From: Spirulina subsalsa FACHB-351
GTDB taxonomy: Bacteria > Cyanobacteriota > Cyanobacteriia > Cyanobacteriales > Spirulinaceae
Length of the DNA stretch: 44,965 nucleotides
Direction of reading: 5' to 3'
Assembly: GCF_026130165.1 (NCBI RefSeq)
Contig: NZ_JAIHOM010000035.1
Coordinates: forward strand, 1 to 44,965
How positions within the stretch are numbered: position 1 is the stretch's first letter; each line of letters begins with the position of its first letter. The position numbers and the translations under genes are program-made. The notes under the pieces were generated by a model that was given only the letters and a program-made list of their open reading frames with translations, was not told the DNA's origin and did not search any database. Below, one piece after another: positions 15,078 to 24,624 of this stretch.

Positions 15078-17258
15078 CTATATCTGTTTCCAATTATGTG
15101 GTAGCTTTCGATACCAGACGCTTTGATCAGGACAGCAAGCCAATTCCCCGTTTCCATTTTCAAGTTGATGTAGAGTACAGGTTTGACCGTACAAGTCAAC
15201 TGTCTTAACTCCATTGAAGGTATCTATATCACTTTGAAGACTATACGGTACACTAGAAGATGAAACTGAATCGAAACTATAAATCTCAGCACCACATTTT
15301 GATAAAGCACTAATAGCTTGTTTTCTCACAGTATCATTTCCATGCTCTACAAGCATTGTTAAAACCTTAATAGCTGTTCCTTGATACCGTCCTAACTGTA
15401 GTAGCGCTTCTGCCGCAGCTACAGCATTTTCTTGAATTATCTTGGTAGCATCTTGTGGATCTGGCTTTTCCTGACTCTCTGCTTTTTTAAACGTCAAATA
15501 ATCTTCTAAGGATTTGCGTAAGGAATAGCTTAAACGAGTCACTTGAGAACGGGGTGAAAAGTTCTGTAATCCCAGTTTAAACTCAACATCTTCAATCTCA
15601 TTCTGGTCAAATTTTGCCCGAATGAGTTGATCAATTTCCCATTGAATCTCTTCCAAATTTGCCCGCAGTTTAGGATAATCCGTCATGGTTTTTTTCCTCA
15701 TAATAGGACGCTGAAAAGCTGGAAATTCCCTAGAATCTTGGGTAGCACCCGCGAAGGTCTGAACTTGCTCTCTACCCTGAAGAAATGCGATCGCCTTTTC
15801 CCCATCCACCAAACCCGCACCCGTTGCCAAATCAACACCCGGCTGCGCAGGATAGCCCCCCGAAACTGGGTTAGAATACCCCCTCACAATATCCCGCGTC
15901 GTTTCTCGTAAAATTCGCCTAATCTCAACCGGGGTAAGATTCGGTTGCACTTGTCGCAATAAGGCACAAATTCCCGCCACTTGGGGGGTAGCGGCCGATG
16001 TTCCACTGAAGGCTGCCCAGCCATCTTCGGCATCGGTTCCGTCTCCAATGGCGGCATACTTGCGGTCAAGCTCACTACCGGGGGGAACAGGTAACAGGAT
16101 ATAGTCGCCATGGGGACTTTTCCCCACTAAACCACAGATATCCGGAACAGGACGCTGGGGATACACCACACTGACAAAACCACTGGCCGCGTCACTAGCT
16201 TCTAACTCCCCTTGGCCGTCTTGGGGATGCCAATATACCCCCCCAACGGCAATCACATCCGGGTGTTGAGCGGGAAACCCCCAACCCCCATTTCCAGCCG
16301 CAAAAAGTACCACAATCCCCCGATAGACGGCATCAGCAACGGTGGCCGCCAATACCCGATCATGGGCAGAGAGTTGATCCCCCCGTAGGTTTGACCCCCA
16401 ACTACAGGAGATAATGTCGGGATGGAGGGCAATAGCTCGTTTTAATCCGCCGATACAGTTGACGTTTTTGCCCGGTTCGTTCTCTCGGACTGTGATGTTG
16501 GTTTTAATTACAGTCAGTTGAACATCGGGTGCGATCGCCAACAAATTCGCAGAAACCCCTGTCCCGTGACCATTTTCGTCCCACTCTGGGTCATCCGCCC
16601 CGGGGCCGAGAACCACATTCACCTGATAGTTCTGTTCCTTAAAATAGTGATGTCGATACCATCCCGTATCCACGATTACCACTCGGACTCCTTGCCCCCG
16701 AATGCCCTGTTCATGCACCTTCTGGGTATTGAGTCCCCGCAGGAGATCCTCTGGAATCTGAAGATAATCACTCCTGACGGCTGGAGGCAAGGGGGAGGGA
16801 ATTTTATACTGGAGATAGGTCAGGGGTTCATTAATAGCAATGCCGTCTAAAACATCCCTTAAAGCGGCGGTTTTCGTCGTATCGATGCGCCCAAATTGTT
16901 TGGTGTCCGGGGTGTTGATAAAATTAGACGTGGTGATGACTCCTGGTGCCGTCATAACGGGTCGATCGAAGGTGATCAGTTGAGTAGCAAGGGATTGCTC
17001 ATACACCTCGACGGGGGCGGCAATTGTGAGGGAAAATGCCCCCTCTTCTAAAACCTCAAAACCCAGTTCTGATAAGCGTTGGCGGGCTGTTTCTAAAGCG
17101 GTGCGATCGCCATAAAAACCCCGCACATTTTCCTGTGTGACCGCCTCAGCGCTAGAAAGCAAAGACCCCCCACTCTGAGAACGAATAACAGCCTCAGCAT
17201 AAATCTTAGGTGGAAAAGGTGCAGACAAAAGCGCATCGGGAAGCTCGACCTCAGACAT
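15078..17258 (-). CDS. S8 subtilisin-like serine peptidase with C-terminal HEAT-like region
   Basis: 726 residues. The N-terminal 150 residues contain a propeptide-like fold (FYGDRTALETARQRLSELGF, then SLTIAAPVEVYEQSL). The S8 catalytic domain spans about 175-495: D197 in VIVDTGW, H231 in ENGHGTGV, oxyanion N323 in AAGNGGWG, and S421 in SGTSAATP. The last 200 residues include helical repeats (EAVAAAEALLQLG, then VRKQAISALSKCG) resembling HEAT-like units, and a separate C-terminal segment. No signal peptide is seen, so it may act in the cytoplasm. It is convergent with vapC and separated by a terminator, so it is not in an operon with the nSTAND gene. Its substrate is unknown. Confidence 0.85.
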   Translation of the reverse strand: MSEVELPDALLSAPFPPKIYAEAVIRSQSGGSLLSSAEAVTQENVRGFYGDRTALETARQRLSELGFEVLEEGAFSLTIAAPVEVYEQSLATQLITFDRPVMTAPGVITTSNFINTPDTKQFGRIDTTKTAALRDVLDGIAINEPLTYLQYKIPSPLPPAVRSDYLQIPEDLLRGLNTQKVHEQGIRGQGVRVVIVDTGWYRHHYFKEQNYQVNVVLGPGADDPEWDENGHGTGVSANLLAIAPDVQLTVIKTNITVRENEPGKNVNCIGGLKRAIALHPDIISCSWGSNLRGDQLSAHDRVLAATVADAVYRGIVVLFAAGNGGWGFPAQHPDVIAVGGVYWHPQDGQGELEASDAASGFVSVVYPQRPVPDICGLVGKSPHGDYILLPVPPGSELDRKYAAIGDGTDAEDGWAAFSGTSAATPQVAGICALLRQVQPNLTPVEIRRILRETTRDIVRGYSNPVSGGYPAQPGVDLATGAGLVDGEKAIAFLQGREQVQTFAGATQDSREFPAFQRPIMRKKTMTDYPKLRANLEEIQWEIDQLIRAKFDQNEIEDVEFKLGLQNFSPRSQVTRLSYSLRKSLEDYLTFKKAESQEKPDPQDATKIIQENAVAAAEALLQLGRYQGTAIKVLTMLVEHGNDTVRKQAISALSKCGAEIYSFDSVSSSSVPYSLQSDIDTFNGVKTVDLYGQTCTLHQLENGNGELACCPDQSVWYRKLPHNWKQI

Positions 17259-17407
17259 AGCATTTCACCAGTCTTAACACTTCCGGTTGTAGTTATAAAT
17301 ACCTAGGGTGTCACGGAATTGAATTAAAACTTTACAATAACAATCATGGGTCAACAAACGTAAACTATTGATATCTCGCTTAACCTCATCACCCGTAAAG
17401 TATCTTA

Positions 17408-17567
17408 GGGGTTAGGCATTCGGGAACTTGGCTACAAGATAGCCTAAACGCTTTGGGAGAGGATACCTCTACTTTTTCAGGAGAAATCCTGTCTAAGCAA
17501 GTCACCTCGGTGAACAAAGAATCCCCCGTTATAGCGACGAGAGGAGCTTAACGGTGGGAGTAGTCAA
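17408..17567 (+). mobile_element. TnpB tail relic with IS200/IS605 right end
   Basis: The frame from 17408 to the TAA at 17549-17551 reads HSGTW, then LNALGEDTSTFSGEILSKQV and NKESP. It is similar to the tail of the relic at 6312. The right end follows: CCGTTA (17526-17531) pairs with TAACGG (17549-17554), an outer CCC/GGG pair closes it, and TCAA lies at 17564-17567. Zinc ribbon and RuvC motifs are missing. The rest of the 17259-17581 gap holds no other recognisable feature. Confidence 0.65.
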
Positions 17568-17581
17568 TTTTCCAAAAACCA

Positions 17582-18100
17582 CTAAATCCACTGTAAATAG
17601 TGCATCAACTGCGCCACTTGATCCCCTTTTAACCCTAAACGGCGCTGAAAATCGGCCAAATTGCGATAATTCCCCCCCCTCAGCCGCTCCTGGACAATCC
17701 GTTCCGCTAACGCCCCATCCACCAGAGGAAGCTGACTTAAATCCTGCAACGGCGCTAGATTGGGATTACACCGTTGGGGACTCTCTACACTGTCGTGATC
17801 ATAAAAATAAAAGCCTAAAATCGGCTCTAGGGGCCGTAAACGAGCCACCGGGACACTTAAGGCCGCCGCAATATCCTCTAAACACAAAAACTGAACCCCC
17901 ATGGTCGTTAACTCCACCAGCGTCCGCGCTTGGTGGATAGAGAGTCCGGGTAAACGTAACCAGTCATCAATACTGGCCCGATTGACATCTAGGATAATCC
18001 CTAACTCCGCTGCGATCGCCACCTCCTCCAGCGACTGCAAACGATAATAGGGATCCTTCAAGATTCTCGCCCGTTTTTGCCCCCGATTAAACCCCAACAC
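17582..18100 (-). CDS. ComEA-like helix-hairpin-helix protein
   Basis: 172 residues with two helix-hairpin-helix units: LDVNRASIDDWLRLPGLSIHQARTLVEL (about 38-65, interrupted match) and LSQLPLVDGALAERIV with GNYRNLADFQRRLGL (about 121-160). HhH pairs bind DNA without sequence preference, as in the competence protein ComEA, which draws DNA into the periplasm. No signal peptide or anchor is visible in this protein, so it may instead be cytoplasmic. The GTG start directly abuts the stop of the upstream TM2/SHOCT gene, so the two are co-transcribed. Confidence 0.75.
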   Translation of the reverse strand: MLGFNRGQKRARILKDPYYRLQSLEEVAIAAELGIILDVNRASIDDWLRLPGLSIHQARTLVELTTMGVQFLCLEDIAAALSVPVARLRPLEPILGFYFYDHDSVESPQRCNPNLAPLQDLSQLPLVDGALAERIVQERLRGGNYRNLADFQRRLGLKGDQVAQLMHYLQWI

Positions 18101-18508
18101 CTAAAGATGCTCCAACAATTGACGGCGCTTTTGTTCAAACTCATATTCCGATAACAACCCCTCCTGACGCAACCCCTCCAACTGCCGCAACGCCTCCGCC
18201 ACAGCCCCCACCTGTTCCGGTTTACTTCCCGCCATCTGCCGCCTCCCAGCCCCCCCAAAACCGCCATTAAAACGCTCCTCAAACTCCTCCGAGGGTAACA
18301 ACAAATACCACACCGCCTCAATAGCACTCGCCACATGGGGAATCGGCGTAGCAAACAACAACAAATACACCACACCCCAACCCGGTTGGCGCAAATAAAA
18401 CTTATGTAACCCCACCAGAGGCACCACCATCGGCATCACCGCCCCCACCAACGCCAACAACACCGCAACCTTTTGATTTCTGGGCTGTTGCCAAAGACTC
18501 TCTAACAC
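18101..18508 (-). CDS. TM2-domain membrane protein with C-terminal SHOCT domain
   Basis: 135 residues if translation starts at GTG 18508, where AAGGGGG lies about six bases upstream; the frame stays open to 18556. Two hydrophobic helices with LVGLHKFYLRQPGWGVVYLLL and IPHVASAIEAVWYLLLP match a TM2 domain. The last 31 residues (ALRQLEGLRQEGLLSEYEFE and on) match SHOCT, a short C-terminal oligomerisation motif. Function is unknown. It is the first gene of a two-gene unit with the HhH protein. Confidence 0.75.
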   Translation of the reverse strand: MLESLWQQPRNQKVAVLLALVGAVMPMVVPLVGLHKFYLRQPGWGVVYLLLFATPIPHVASAIEAVWYLLLPSEEFEERFNGGFGGAGRRQMAGSKPEQVGAVAEALRQLEGLRQEGLLSEYEFEQKRRQLLEHL

Positions 18509-18676
18509 AGAAACCCCCTTATGTCTCCTTACCTTCGACTCACACCGTCCCCCCACTGACGGATACGGAAAACCGAATTGTCCCCAGACTTTGCTCTGTT
18601 TTAAAATATTCTCTAGAGAGACTCTTTAAAAAAAGTCATTCGGTAAACCCACTATAACAATCAACGCAGAGGAATC

Positions 18677-18994
18677 ATGGGATTTTTTGAATCCGAAGTT
18701 GTGCAACAAGAAGCCAAACAACTCTTTGAAGATTACCAGTCCTTGATCCAACTCGGCAGCGAGTACGGCAAATTTGACCGCGAAGGCAAAAAAATCTTCA
18801 TCGAGCGGATGGAAGGCCTAATGGAACGCTACCGCATTTTCATGAAACGCTTTGAACTCTCCGAAGACTTCATGGCACAAATGACCGTTCAGCAACTCAA
18901 AACCCAACTCGGTCAATTTGGCATCACCCCCCAACAAATGTTTGACCAAATGCACCTCACCCTAGAGCGCATGAAATCTGAAATTGAGCAATAA
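18677..18994 (+). CDS. DUF1825-family protein
   Basis: 105 residues, helical throughout. MGFFESEVVQQEAKQLFEDY, then YGKFDREGKKIFIERME and LSEDFMAQMTVQQL match the cyanobacterial DUF1825 family at its full usual length. It is highly conserved across cyanobacteria but I know of no assigned function. GAGG lies eight bases before the ATG. TATAAC at 18653-18658 could be its -10. A strong terminator follows at 18996-19044. Confidence 0.9.
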   Translation: MGFFESEVVQQEAKQLFEDYQSLIQLGSEYGKFDREGKKIFIERMEGLMERYRIFMKRFELSEDFMAQMTVQQLKTQLGQFGITPQQMFDQMHLTLERMKSEIEQ

Positions 18995-18995
18995 T

Positions 18996-19044
18996 AAAAC
19001 CCGCCGCACAGAGCAGGCCTTTCTGCTCCGTTCTAGCGGGTTTT
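18996..19044. terminator. Bidirectional terminator
   Basis: AAAACCCGC (18996-19004) pairs with GCGGGTTTT (19036-19044), and an inner GAGCAG (19011-19016) pairs with CTGCTC (19023-19028). It lies between the DUF1825 gene and the convergent penicillin-binding protein and can serve both. Confidence 0.85.
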
Positions 19045-19079
19045 CACTGTAAGTCCTAGAATCCTAAAGTCCTAGAATC

Positions 19080-20999
19080 CTACTGGGGACGACGAAATTG
19101 AGATGCCGCCGGGAATTGCTTCACAGGCTCATTTTTCAGCGCTTCCAACATAAAATCACGCCAAATGGGAGCCGCATAACCGCCCCCCGTTATCCCCTTG
19201 CCCAAAGGACGGAAATTATCATTACCAATCCAGACCGCCGTTGAGAGTTGAGGAACATAGCCCACAAACCATACATCCCGCTCCGAGGAAGTCGTTCCAG
19301 TTTTCCCAGCGGCCGGGCGACCAATATTCGCCGCCGTACCCGTTCCCCCTTCAATCACCCCCTTTAAAACAGCATTCAAAGAAGCCGTTGCCCAAGGATC
19401 TAACACCAATTGGGGATTGGGCGTATTATCTAAAATTACATTGCCTCGGCTATCCGTCACCCGTACCATAATCGTCGGTTCCGAGTGCCAGCCCGTACTG
19501 GCAAAGGTAGCATAGGAACCCGCCATTTCCAAAGGAGTCACCCCAATCGCCCCCAGAGGCAGAGAAACCACCGGATCCAAGGGGCTTTTAATCCCCAAGG
19601 TGCGACAGACTTCAATCACATTCTTTAAGCCCACCATCTGACCCAACTTAACCGCCGGAACGTTGCGAGATTGAATTAAAGAATCCCGTAAACTCATGGG
19701 GCCAGCAAAACCGCCGCCGTAGTTTCTCGGAGAATAGTAAGCCGCACCATCCCGATAACGAACCGGACTATCATCTACCACGGAATAGGGAGTAAACTTC
19801 CCACTGGCAAAGGCCGCATAGTACACATAGGGTTTAAAAGCCGACCCCGGTTGACGCAGAGACTGAATCGCCCGGTTAAACTGACTTTCCCGGTAGTTTA
19901 CGCCCCCGACCAAGGCTTTGACAAAGTGGGTGCGAGGGTCCACGGCCACCAAGGCCACTTGATCGGCATAGAGTCCACGACCTCTTAAACGACGGTGGGC
20001 AGTGGAGACTTTCTCCTCTGCCATTTTTTGGAAGTTATAGTCTACCGTCGTTTGTACCCGCATCCCCCCTTGTAAAACGGCATCTTGACCAAAACGCTGC
20101 TGGAGTTCACTAATCACCGCTTCCGTTACATAGGGCAGTTCACTCGCTTTCCAAGCGGTGGGGCGACTGACTAACAAGGGTTCGGCTCGGGCCGTCGCTT
20201 CTTCCTCGGCGGTAATCCAACCCAACTCCCGCATCCGGGTTAAAACCATTCCTTGACGGCGTTTGGTTTCTTTATAGTTAATGAAGGGGCTGTAATCTTC
20301 CGGGGCTTGAATTAACCCCGCCATAACAGCCGCTTCTGCGAGGTTAATTTCTGAGGCAGGTTTGCCGAAATAACTCTGGGCGGCAGTTTCTGCGCCGTAA
20401 CTGTTATGACCCCAATAGATTGTATTGAGGTACATTTCCAGAATTTGATCTTTGGTGAAAATCTGCTCCACTCGAATAGCTAAGACCGCTTCTGCCAGCT
20501 TCCGACTGACGGTTCTTTCCCGGGAGAGAAAGAGGTTTTTCACCAACTGCATGGTGATGGTTGACCCCCCTTCTACGACGGAACCTTGCCGCCAGTTGGC
20601 CAATAAAGCCCGAGCGACACTGTTGGGATTAATCCCCTCATGAACGTAGAAATGACTGTCCTCAATGGCCAGAACCGCACGCTTGAGTTCAGGTGAGATT
20701 TCATCGAGTTTAACCACACTCCGGTTATACTCACCGTGCAGACTGTCGAGTAACTTCCCTTTAATATCGTAAATATAGGTCGTTTCAGTGGGAACATAGT
20801 TCCGAAGCACCCTTACATCGGGTAGATTCCGAAAACTGACCGCTAACCCCACGAGGCCCCCTGCCACAATGGAACTGGTCAGCATGGTGATCCCAATTAA
20901 TGTCCCTCCGGCTACTTTGGCTGTGCCTAGGGCAAAGTCCAGAGCGGGAGTTCTGGGGATTTGTTTTTCTGGTTTTTGTCGAACAGTGCTGGTCGCCAC
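19080..20999 (-). CDS. Class A penicillin-binding protein (PBP1A family)
   Basis: 639 residues. An N-terminal membrane anchor (about 30-55) precedes a GT51 glycosyltransferase domain with EDSHFYVHEGI (E113) and GGSTITMQLVKN, and a transpeptidase domain with the SxxK serine S386 (GSAFK), SRN at 444-446 and KTG at 566-568. It polymerises and cross-links peptidoglycan at the outer face of the cytoplasmic membrane. All catalytic residues are present. The gene stands alone on the minus strand, and its 3' end converges on DUF1825 at a shared terminator. Confidence 0.93.
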   Translation of the reverse strand: MATSTVRQKPEKQIPRTPALDFALGTAKVAGGTLIGITMLTSSIVAGGLVGLAVSFRNLPDVRVLRNYVPTETTYIYDIKGKLLDSLHGEYNRSVVKLDEISPELKRAVLAIEDSHFYVHEGINPNSVARALLANWRQGSVVEGGSTITMQLVKNLFLSRERTVSRKLAEAVLAIRVEQIFTKDQILEMYLNTIYWGHNSYGAETAAQSYFGKPASEINLAEAAVMAGLIQAPEDYSPFINYKETKRRQGMVLTRMRELGWITAEEEATARAEPLLVSRPTAWKASELPYVTEAVISELQQRFGQDAVLQGGMRVQTTVDYNFQKMAEEKVSTAHRRLRGRGLYADQVALVAVDPRTHFVKALVGGVNYRESQFNRAIQSLRQPGSAFKPYVYYAAFASGKFTPYSVVDDSPVRYRDGAAYYSPRNYGGGFAGPMSLRDSLIQSRNVPAVKLGQMVGLKNVIEVCRTLGIKSPLDPVVSLPLGAIGVTPLEMAGSYATFASTGWHSEPTIMVRVTDSRGNVILDNTPNPQLVLDPWATASLNAVLKGVIEGGTGTAANIGRPAAGKTGTTSSERDVWFVGYVPQLSTAVWIGNDNFRPLGKGITGGGYAAPIWRDFMLEALKNEPVKQFPAASQFRRPQ

Positions 21000-21212
21000 G
21001 GTGATTTCACTTCCTCACTCAAAAAAAGATTAAATGCTCTGAGGAGAGACAGAACTTTAGAATTAGTCTAGGCAGTTATCTATGAAAGTTTAGCTTATTG
21101 TTAAACAATCTTGGGACAGAGAGCATATTTTATATTGTGCCAATTTAGCAAATTTGGGCTAAAGCAATACAGTTTAAATGTACTGCCATTAGACCGGGGG
21201 TTTTTGACACTA

Positions 21213-21218
21213 TATAAT
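21213..21218 (+). promoter_or_regulatory. Possible -10 element for tyrS
   Basis: A perfect TATAAT lies 96 bases before the tyrS start. The hexamer at -35 distance (TTAGAC, 21189-21194, 18-base spacer) is weak. The 21000-21313 gap also contains the start region of the divergent penicillin-binding protein; I see nothing else in it. Confidence 0.4.
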
Positions 21219-21313
21219 ACAAACCGCATAGTAGGAACGGCAACAATCTATGATCAAGGGGGGTAGGGTTCATCCCCCCAGCTTGAATTGGGACTTTTAG
21301 ACTGTACATTAAC

Positions 21314-22537
21314 ATGACATTGGACTTTTTGACTTCAGACCTGAGTTGGCTAGAACGGGGAACCCACGAAATCTTCCCCAATCAGCCCAATTCCGGGGAA
21401 ATTGAGGAAAATTTAGCCTTATTCCTGAGTAAAGTGGATCGACCATTGCGGGTCAAGTTGGGGATTGACCCTACAGGGGCGGATCTCCACTTAGGACATA
21501 GTATTCCTTTCCGCAAGTTAAGAGCGTTTCAGGACGCAGGCCACAGGGCGGTGGTTATTATTGGGGATTTTACGGCACAGATTGGGGATCCGACGGGTAA
21601 ATCTGAGGTGCGCCGCCAGTTAACGCCAGAGCAAGTGAAGGCCAATGCTCAGACTTATTTAGATCAATTGCGTCCGGTGTTGGATTTTGAGACTCCGGGA
21701 CGGCTGGAAATTCGCTATAACTCGGAGTGGCTGGGGGGTTTGGATCTCAAGGAAATTATCGCCCTGTTGGCTCAGATGACAGTGGGGCAAATGTTGGCGA
21801 AGGAGGGATTTTCGGAGCGTTATCAACAGGAAAATCCGATTTATCTCCATGAGTTTCTCTACCCGTTGATGCAGGGCTATGATTCGGTGGCAGTGCAGGC
21901 GGATGTGGAGTTAGGAGGAACGGATCAGAAGTTTAATCTGTTGGTGGGTCGGGATCTTCAGCGTCATTTTGGCCAGAAACCGCAATTTTGCCTATTGTTG
22001 CCGTTGTTGCTGGGCTTTGATGGGGTGAATAAGATGTCAAAGTCGCTCAATAATTATGTGGGGCTGACGGAAGATGCACTAACGATGTACTCGAAGTTGG
22101 AAAAAACGCCGGATGCCTTGTTGGCAGATTATTTTACGCTGTTGACGAAGTTAGATATTGCCCAGTTGCCGGAAAATCCAAGGGAGCAACAGAAGTTGCT
22201 GGCCCTGGAGGTGGTGGCGCAATATCACGGTCGGGAGGCGGCCCAGAAGGCCCAGGAGGCAGCACAGACGCTGGTCAAGGGACGGGCGCAGGAGGCGGAG
22301 GCGGTGCCGGAATATTCTCTGGCGGGGGTGGAATTCCCGGCGAAGTTGTTCTATATCTTGGGGGCGAGTGGGCTGTGTAAGAGTAGTGGGGAAGGTCGCC
22401 GACAAATTCAAGGGGGGGCGGTGCGTTTGGATGGGGAGAAGGTGATGGAGGTCGATTTAGAGTTCTCTGGGTCGGAGGATTTGCAGGGTAAGGTGTTACA
22501 GGTGGGTAAGAAAAAGTTTGTTCGTCTGATTCTCTAG
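21314..22537 (+). CDS. tyrS: Tyrosine--tRNA ligase
   Basis: 407 residues. The Rossmann class I signature HLGH lies at 59-62, in a context [14 protein letters not shown], and KMSKS at 240-244. The specificity region [14 protein letters not shown] and a C-terminal S4 RNA-binding domain (about 345-405) fit bacterial TyrRS of the TyrZ type. It charges tRNA-Tyr. It is the first gene of a likely three-gene unit with pyrF (16-bp gap) and a secreted protein. Confidence 0.95.
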   Translation: MTLDFLTSDLSWLERGTHEIFPNQPNSGEIEENLALFLSKVDRPLRVKLGIDPTGADLHLGHSIPFRKLRAFQDAGHRAVVIIGDFTAQIGDPTGKSEVRRQLTPEQVKANAQTYLDQLRPVLDFETPGRLEIRYNSEWLGGLDLKEIIALLAQMTVGQMLAKEGFSERYQQENPIYLHEFLYPLMQGYDSVAVQADVELGGTDQKFNLLVGRDLQRHFGQKPQFCLLLPLLLGFDGVNKMSKSLNNYVGLTEDALTMYSKLEKTPDALLADYFTLLTKLDIAQLPENPREQQKLLALEVVAQYHGREAAQKAQEAAQTLVKGRAQEAEAVPEYSLAGVEFPAKLFYILGASGLCKSSGEGRRQIQGGAVRLDGEKVMEVDLEFSGSEDLQGKVLQVGKKKFVRLIL

Positions 22538-22553
22538 TTTTATTGAAGTTCTC

Positions 22554-23252
22554 ATGTCTCCAAGTGACCGGATTATTGTGCCTTTGGATGTGCCGACGGT
22601 GGAGGGTGCGATCGCCCTTCTGGATAAACTGCCCGAGGTCACATTCTGGAAGGTCGGCCTGCAACTGTTTATTGCCGCTGGGGTGGAAATCCTAGACCTG
22701 CTCAAACAACGGCAAAAACGCATTTTTTTAGACCTCAAACTCCACGACATCCCCAACACCGTGGCTGGGGGGGTGGCCTCTGCGACCACTCACGGGGTGG
22801 ATTTACTCACCCTCCACGCTACCGCCGGACGGGCTGCCCTAACGGCGGCTGCCCAAGCCGTGGGGGTGCATCCCCAGCCAAAACTGCTCGCGATTACCCT
22901 CTTAACGAGCCTGAATGCCCGTGAGTTGGCTTTTGACCTCAAAATTCCCCTAGAACTGCCGGAATACGTCTTACAGATGGCTTTGTTGGCCAAGGAATCG
23001 GGCATTGATGGGGCGGTTTGTTCTCCCCAAGAGGTGGCCCAGTTGCGGGAGATTTGTGGCCCAGATTTTTTGTTAGTCTGTCCGGGGGTGCGCCCGACTT
23101 GGGCGGAAGCGGGAGATCAACGGCGGGTGATGACTCCCCGTGAAGCCCTAGACGCGGGGGCGGATTATTTGGTCATTGGTCGCCCGATTACGGCCGCGTC
23201 GGACCCGGTGGCGGCTTGGCAGCGCTTGGTTGAGGAGGTGGCAAAGGGTTAA
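22554..23252 (+). CDS. pyrF: Orotidine 5'-phosphate decarboxylase
   Basis: 232 residues, the usual bacterial length. The catalytic signature [13 protein letters not shown] (aspartate-lysine-aspartate array) and the phosphate-binding [19 protein letters not shown] segment (read in two parts) are intact, with the C-terminal [11 protein letters not shown] loop. It makes UMP from OMP, the last step of de novo pyrimidine synthesis. It follows tyrS by 16 bp and its stop overlaps the next start (TAATG). Confidence 0.95.
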   Translation: MSPSDRIIVPLDVPTVEGAIALLDKLPEVTFWKVGLQLFIAAGVEILDLLKQRQKRIFLDLKLHDIPNTVAGGVASATTHGVDLLTLHATAGRAALTAAAQAVGVHPQPKLLAITLLTSLNARELAFDLKIPLELPEYVLQMALLAKESGIDGAVCSPQEVAQLREICGPDFLLVCPGVRPTWAEAGDQRRVMTPREALDAGADYLVIGRPITAASDPVAAWQRLVEEVAKG

Positions 23253-23782
23253 TGATTAAGGGGTTGTGGGGTTTGACTGTGCTGTGGCTCACGATCTGGG
23301 CTGGGGCTTCTCCGGGAGTCGCTCAACCAGCCCGTTATCGTTGCCCAACGGAGCTTGAACCTTTGGTGGAGTTGATGTTACGGGATTTACCCAGTTATGC
23401 TAACCGGGTAATCAGTCGTTCACGGATTTTGTCGGGTCAGGATAGCCGCACGTCGGTTGTTTTGGCAGGTCGCCCCGAGTTTGACCCCCTCAGTTTGGGC
23501 TTCGGACAACCGCCTCCTCCCCCTACGGCAGACCCCCAACAGGTCTTTTTCACGACGTTAGAACGGCAATACTATCGGGATCGGATGGTGGAGCGTCAGA
23601 ATTTTTACTGGTTATTTTTGACGAAAACCCCGAGTGGGTGGCGGGTGGCGACGTTGCTCACTCGTTTGGGGACGACTTCTCAGAAGGATCCTACACCCCC
23701 TCGGGAGAGTCATGAGGGCATTATGGGTCAGGCGGTGGCTTTGTGGTTGCGGGATTGTCGCGCTGGGGCGGTAAAACCTTGA
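23252..23782 (+). CDS. Hypothetical secreted protein
   Basis: 176 residues with a signal peptide (hydrophobic residues 5-20, cleavage near GVAQ). The mature part contains RYRCPTELEPLVELMLRDLPSYANRV (read in parts), a proline run near residue 90, and a C-terminal stretch ALWLRDCRAG. I do not recognise a named family. Its start overlaps the pyrF stop by one base, so it is translationally coupled to pyrF, an arrangement that may be conserved but implies no pyrimidine role. Confidence 0.75.
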   Translation: MIKGLWGLTVLWLTIWAGASPGVAQPARYRCPTELEPLVELMLRDLPSYANRVISRSRILSGQDSRTSVVLAGRPEFDPLSLGFGQPPPPPTADPQQVFFTTLERQYYRDRMVERQNFYWLFLTKTPSGWRVATLLTRLGTTSQKDPTPPRESHEGIMGQAVALWLRDCRAGAVKP

Positions 23783-23817
23783 GTAATCTTGACCCGTTAA
23801 GACCCAAAGTTAAATGA

Positions 23818-24474
23818 TCAACTGTCCACAGTTTTCTGTTGCAATTTATTGCCGATGGTGGGTTCTGTTCCGTCGAGAATACGCTCAATGTTACTGCGGT
23901 GACGGATGATGACGTAGAGGCCGGCCATTGCAGCGAAGAGACAGAAGGGGAGGGGTTGGCCGAGGAGGAGCATGAGGAGATTAACGGCGATCGCACCACA
24001 AATGGACCCCAAGGACACAATCCGCCAGATGCCTAGGACAAGGGCGAATACGGCTAAAGTACCCAGCGCCACCCAAGGATTCATCACCAGCAAAACTCCT
24101 AAACTCGACGCTACGGACTTGCCCCCCTGAAAACCTAACCAGACTGATTTACTGTGACCAATAATGGCGATGATGCCCGCGAGGGTAATTAACCAAGGTT
24201 TCGCCGTCAGGGGCAATTCTGAGGCCAGACTGGGGAGGGTATAGAGGAGATGAACTAAGGCAATAGCCAGCGCCCCTTTGAGCAGATCAATCAATAAGAC
24301 AGCTAGGGCGGCTTTTTTCCCGACGTGGCGTAAAACATTGGTGGCCCCAGTTGATCCGGAACCTTGTTCGCGAATATCAATCCCTTTCAGCCAGCGCGCT
24401 AATAAATACCCGGTGGGAATTGACCCCAACAAATAGGCACACAAAATGAGCAAGCCACCAATAATCAATGACAC
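23818..24474 (-). CDS. plsY: Glycerol-3-phosphate acyltransferase PlsY
   Basis: 218 residues with about five membrane helices. The three signature segments are present: GSIPTGYLLARWLKGIDIRE, GSGSTGATNVLRHVG, and FQGGKSVASSLG. It transfers acyl groups from acyl-phosphate to glycerol-3-phosphate in the inner membrane, the first step of phospholipid synthesis. The C terminus is complete, and it converges on the tyrS-pyrF unit with a gap of 35 bases. Confidence 0.93.
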   Translation of the reverse strand: MSLIIGGLLILCAYLLGSIPTGYLLARWLKGIDIREQGSGSTGATNVLRHVGKKAALAVLLIDLLKGALAIALVHLLYTLPSLASELPLTAKPWLITLAGIIAIIGHSKSVWLGFQGGKSVASSLGVLLVMNPWVALGTLAVFALVLGIWRIVSLGSICGAIAVNLLMLLLGQPLPFCLFAAMAGLYVIIRHRSNIERILDGTEPTIGNKLQQKTVDS

Positions 24475-24501
24475 AATAACCAGTCCTCAGATACAGCGAT
24501 T

Positions 24502-24527
24502 AAGCCCTACTGTTAGGGCTTTTGTTA
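24502..24527 (+). terminator. Hairpin AAGCCCTA/TAGGGCTT with T-rich tail
   Basis: AAGCCCTA (24502-24509), loop CTGT and TAGGGCTT (24514-24521) are followed by TTGTTA. The T-rich side is on the plus strand, but both flanking genes are on the minus strand, so its direction does not fit terminating the ATPase. Its TAGGGCTT arm is shared with the dispersed terminal repeat described elsewhere. Confidence 0.45.
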
Positions 24528-24624
24528 AGCGGGATTTCTCAAAGCACTCCCCGATCCCATTTTAGCAGGATGTGACCTGAATCAATGGGGGGATAGGGAA
24601 TGGGGAATGGATGGATCCTGCACC

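Noticed and set aside
22158-22445. Arg/Trp-rich frames overlapping the tyrS 3' part on both strands
   Set aside because: Frames opened by high GC in the tyrS gene; composition is that of a shadow frame.
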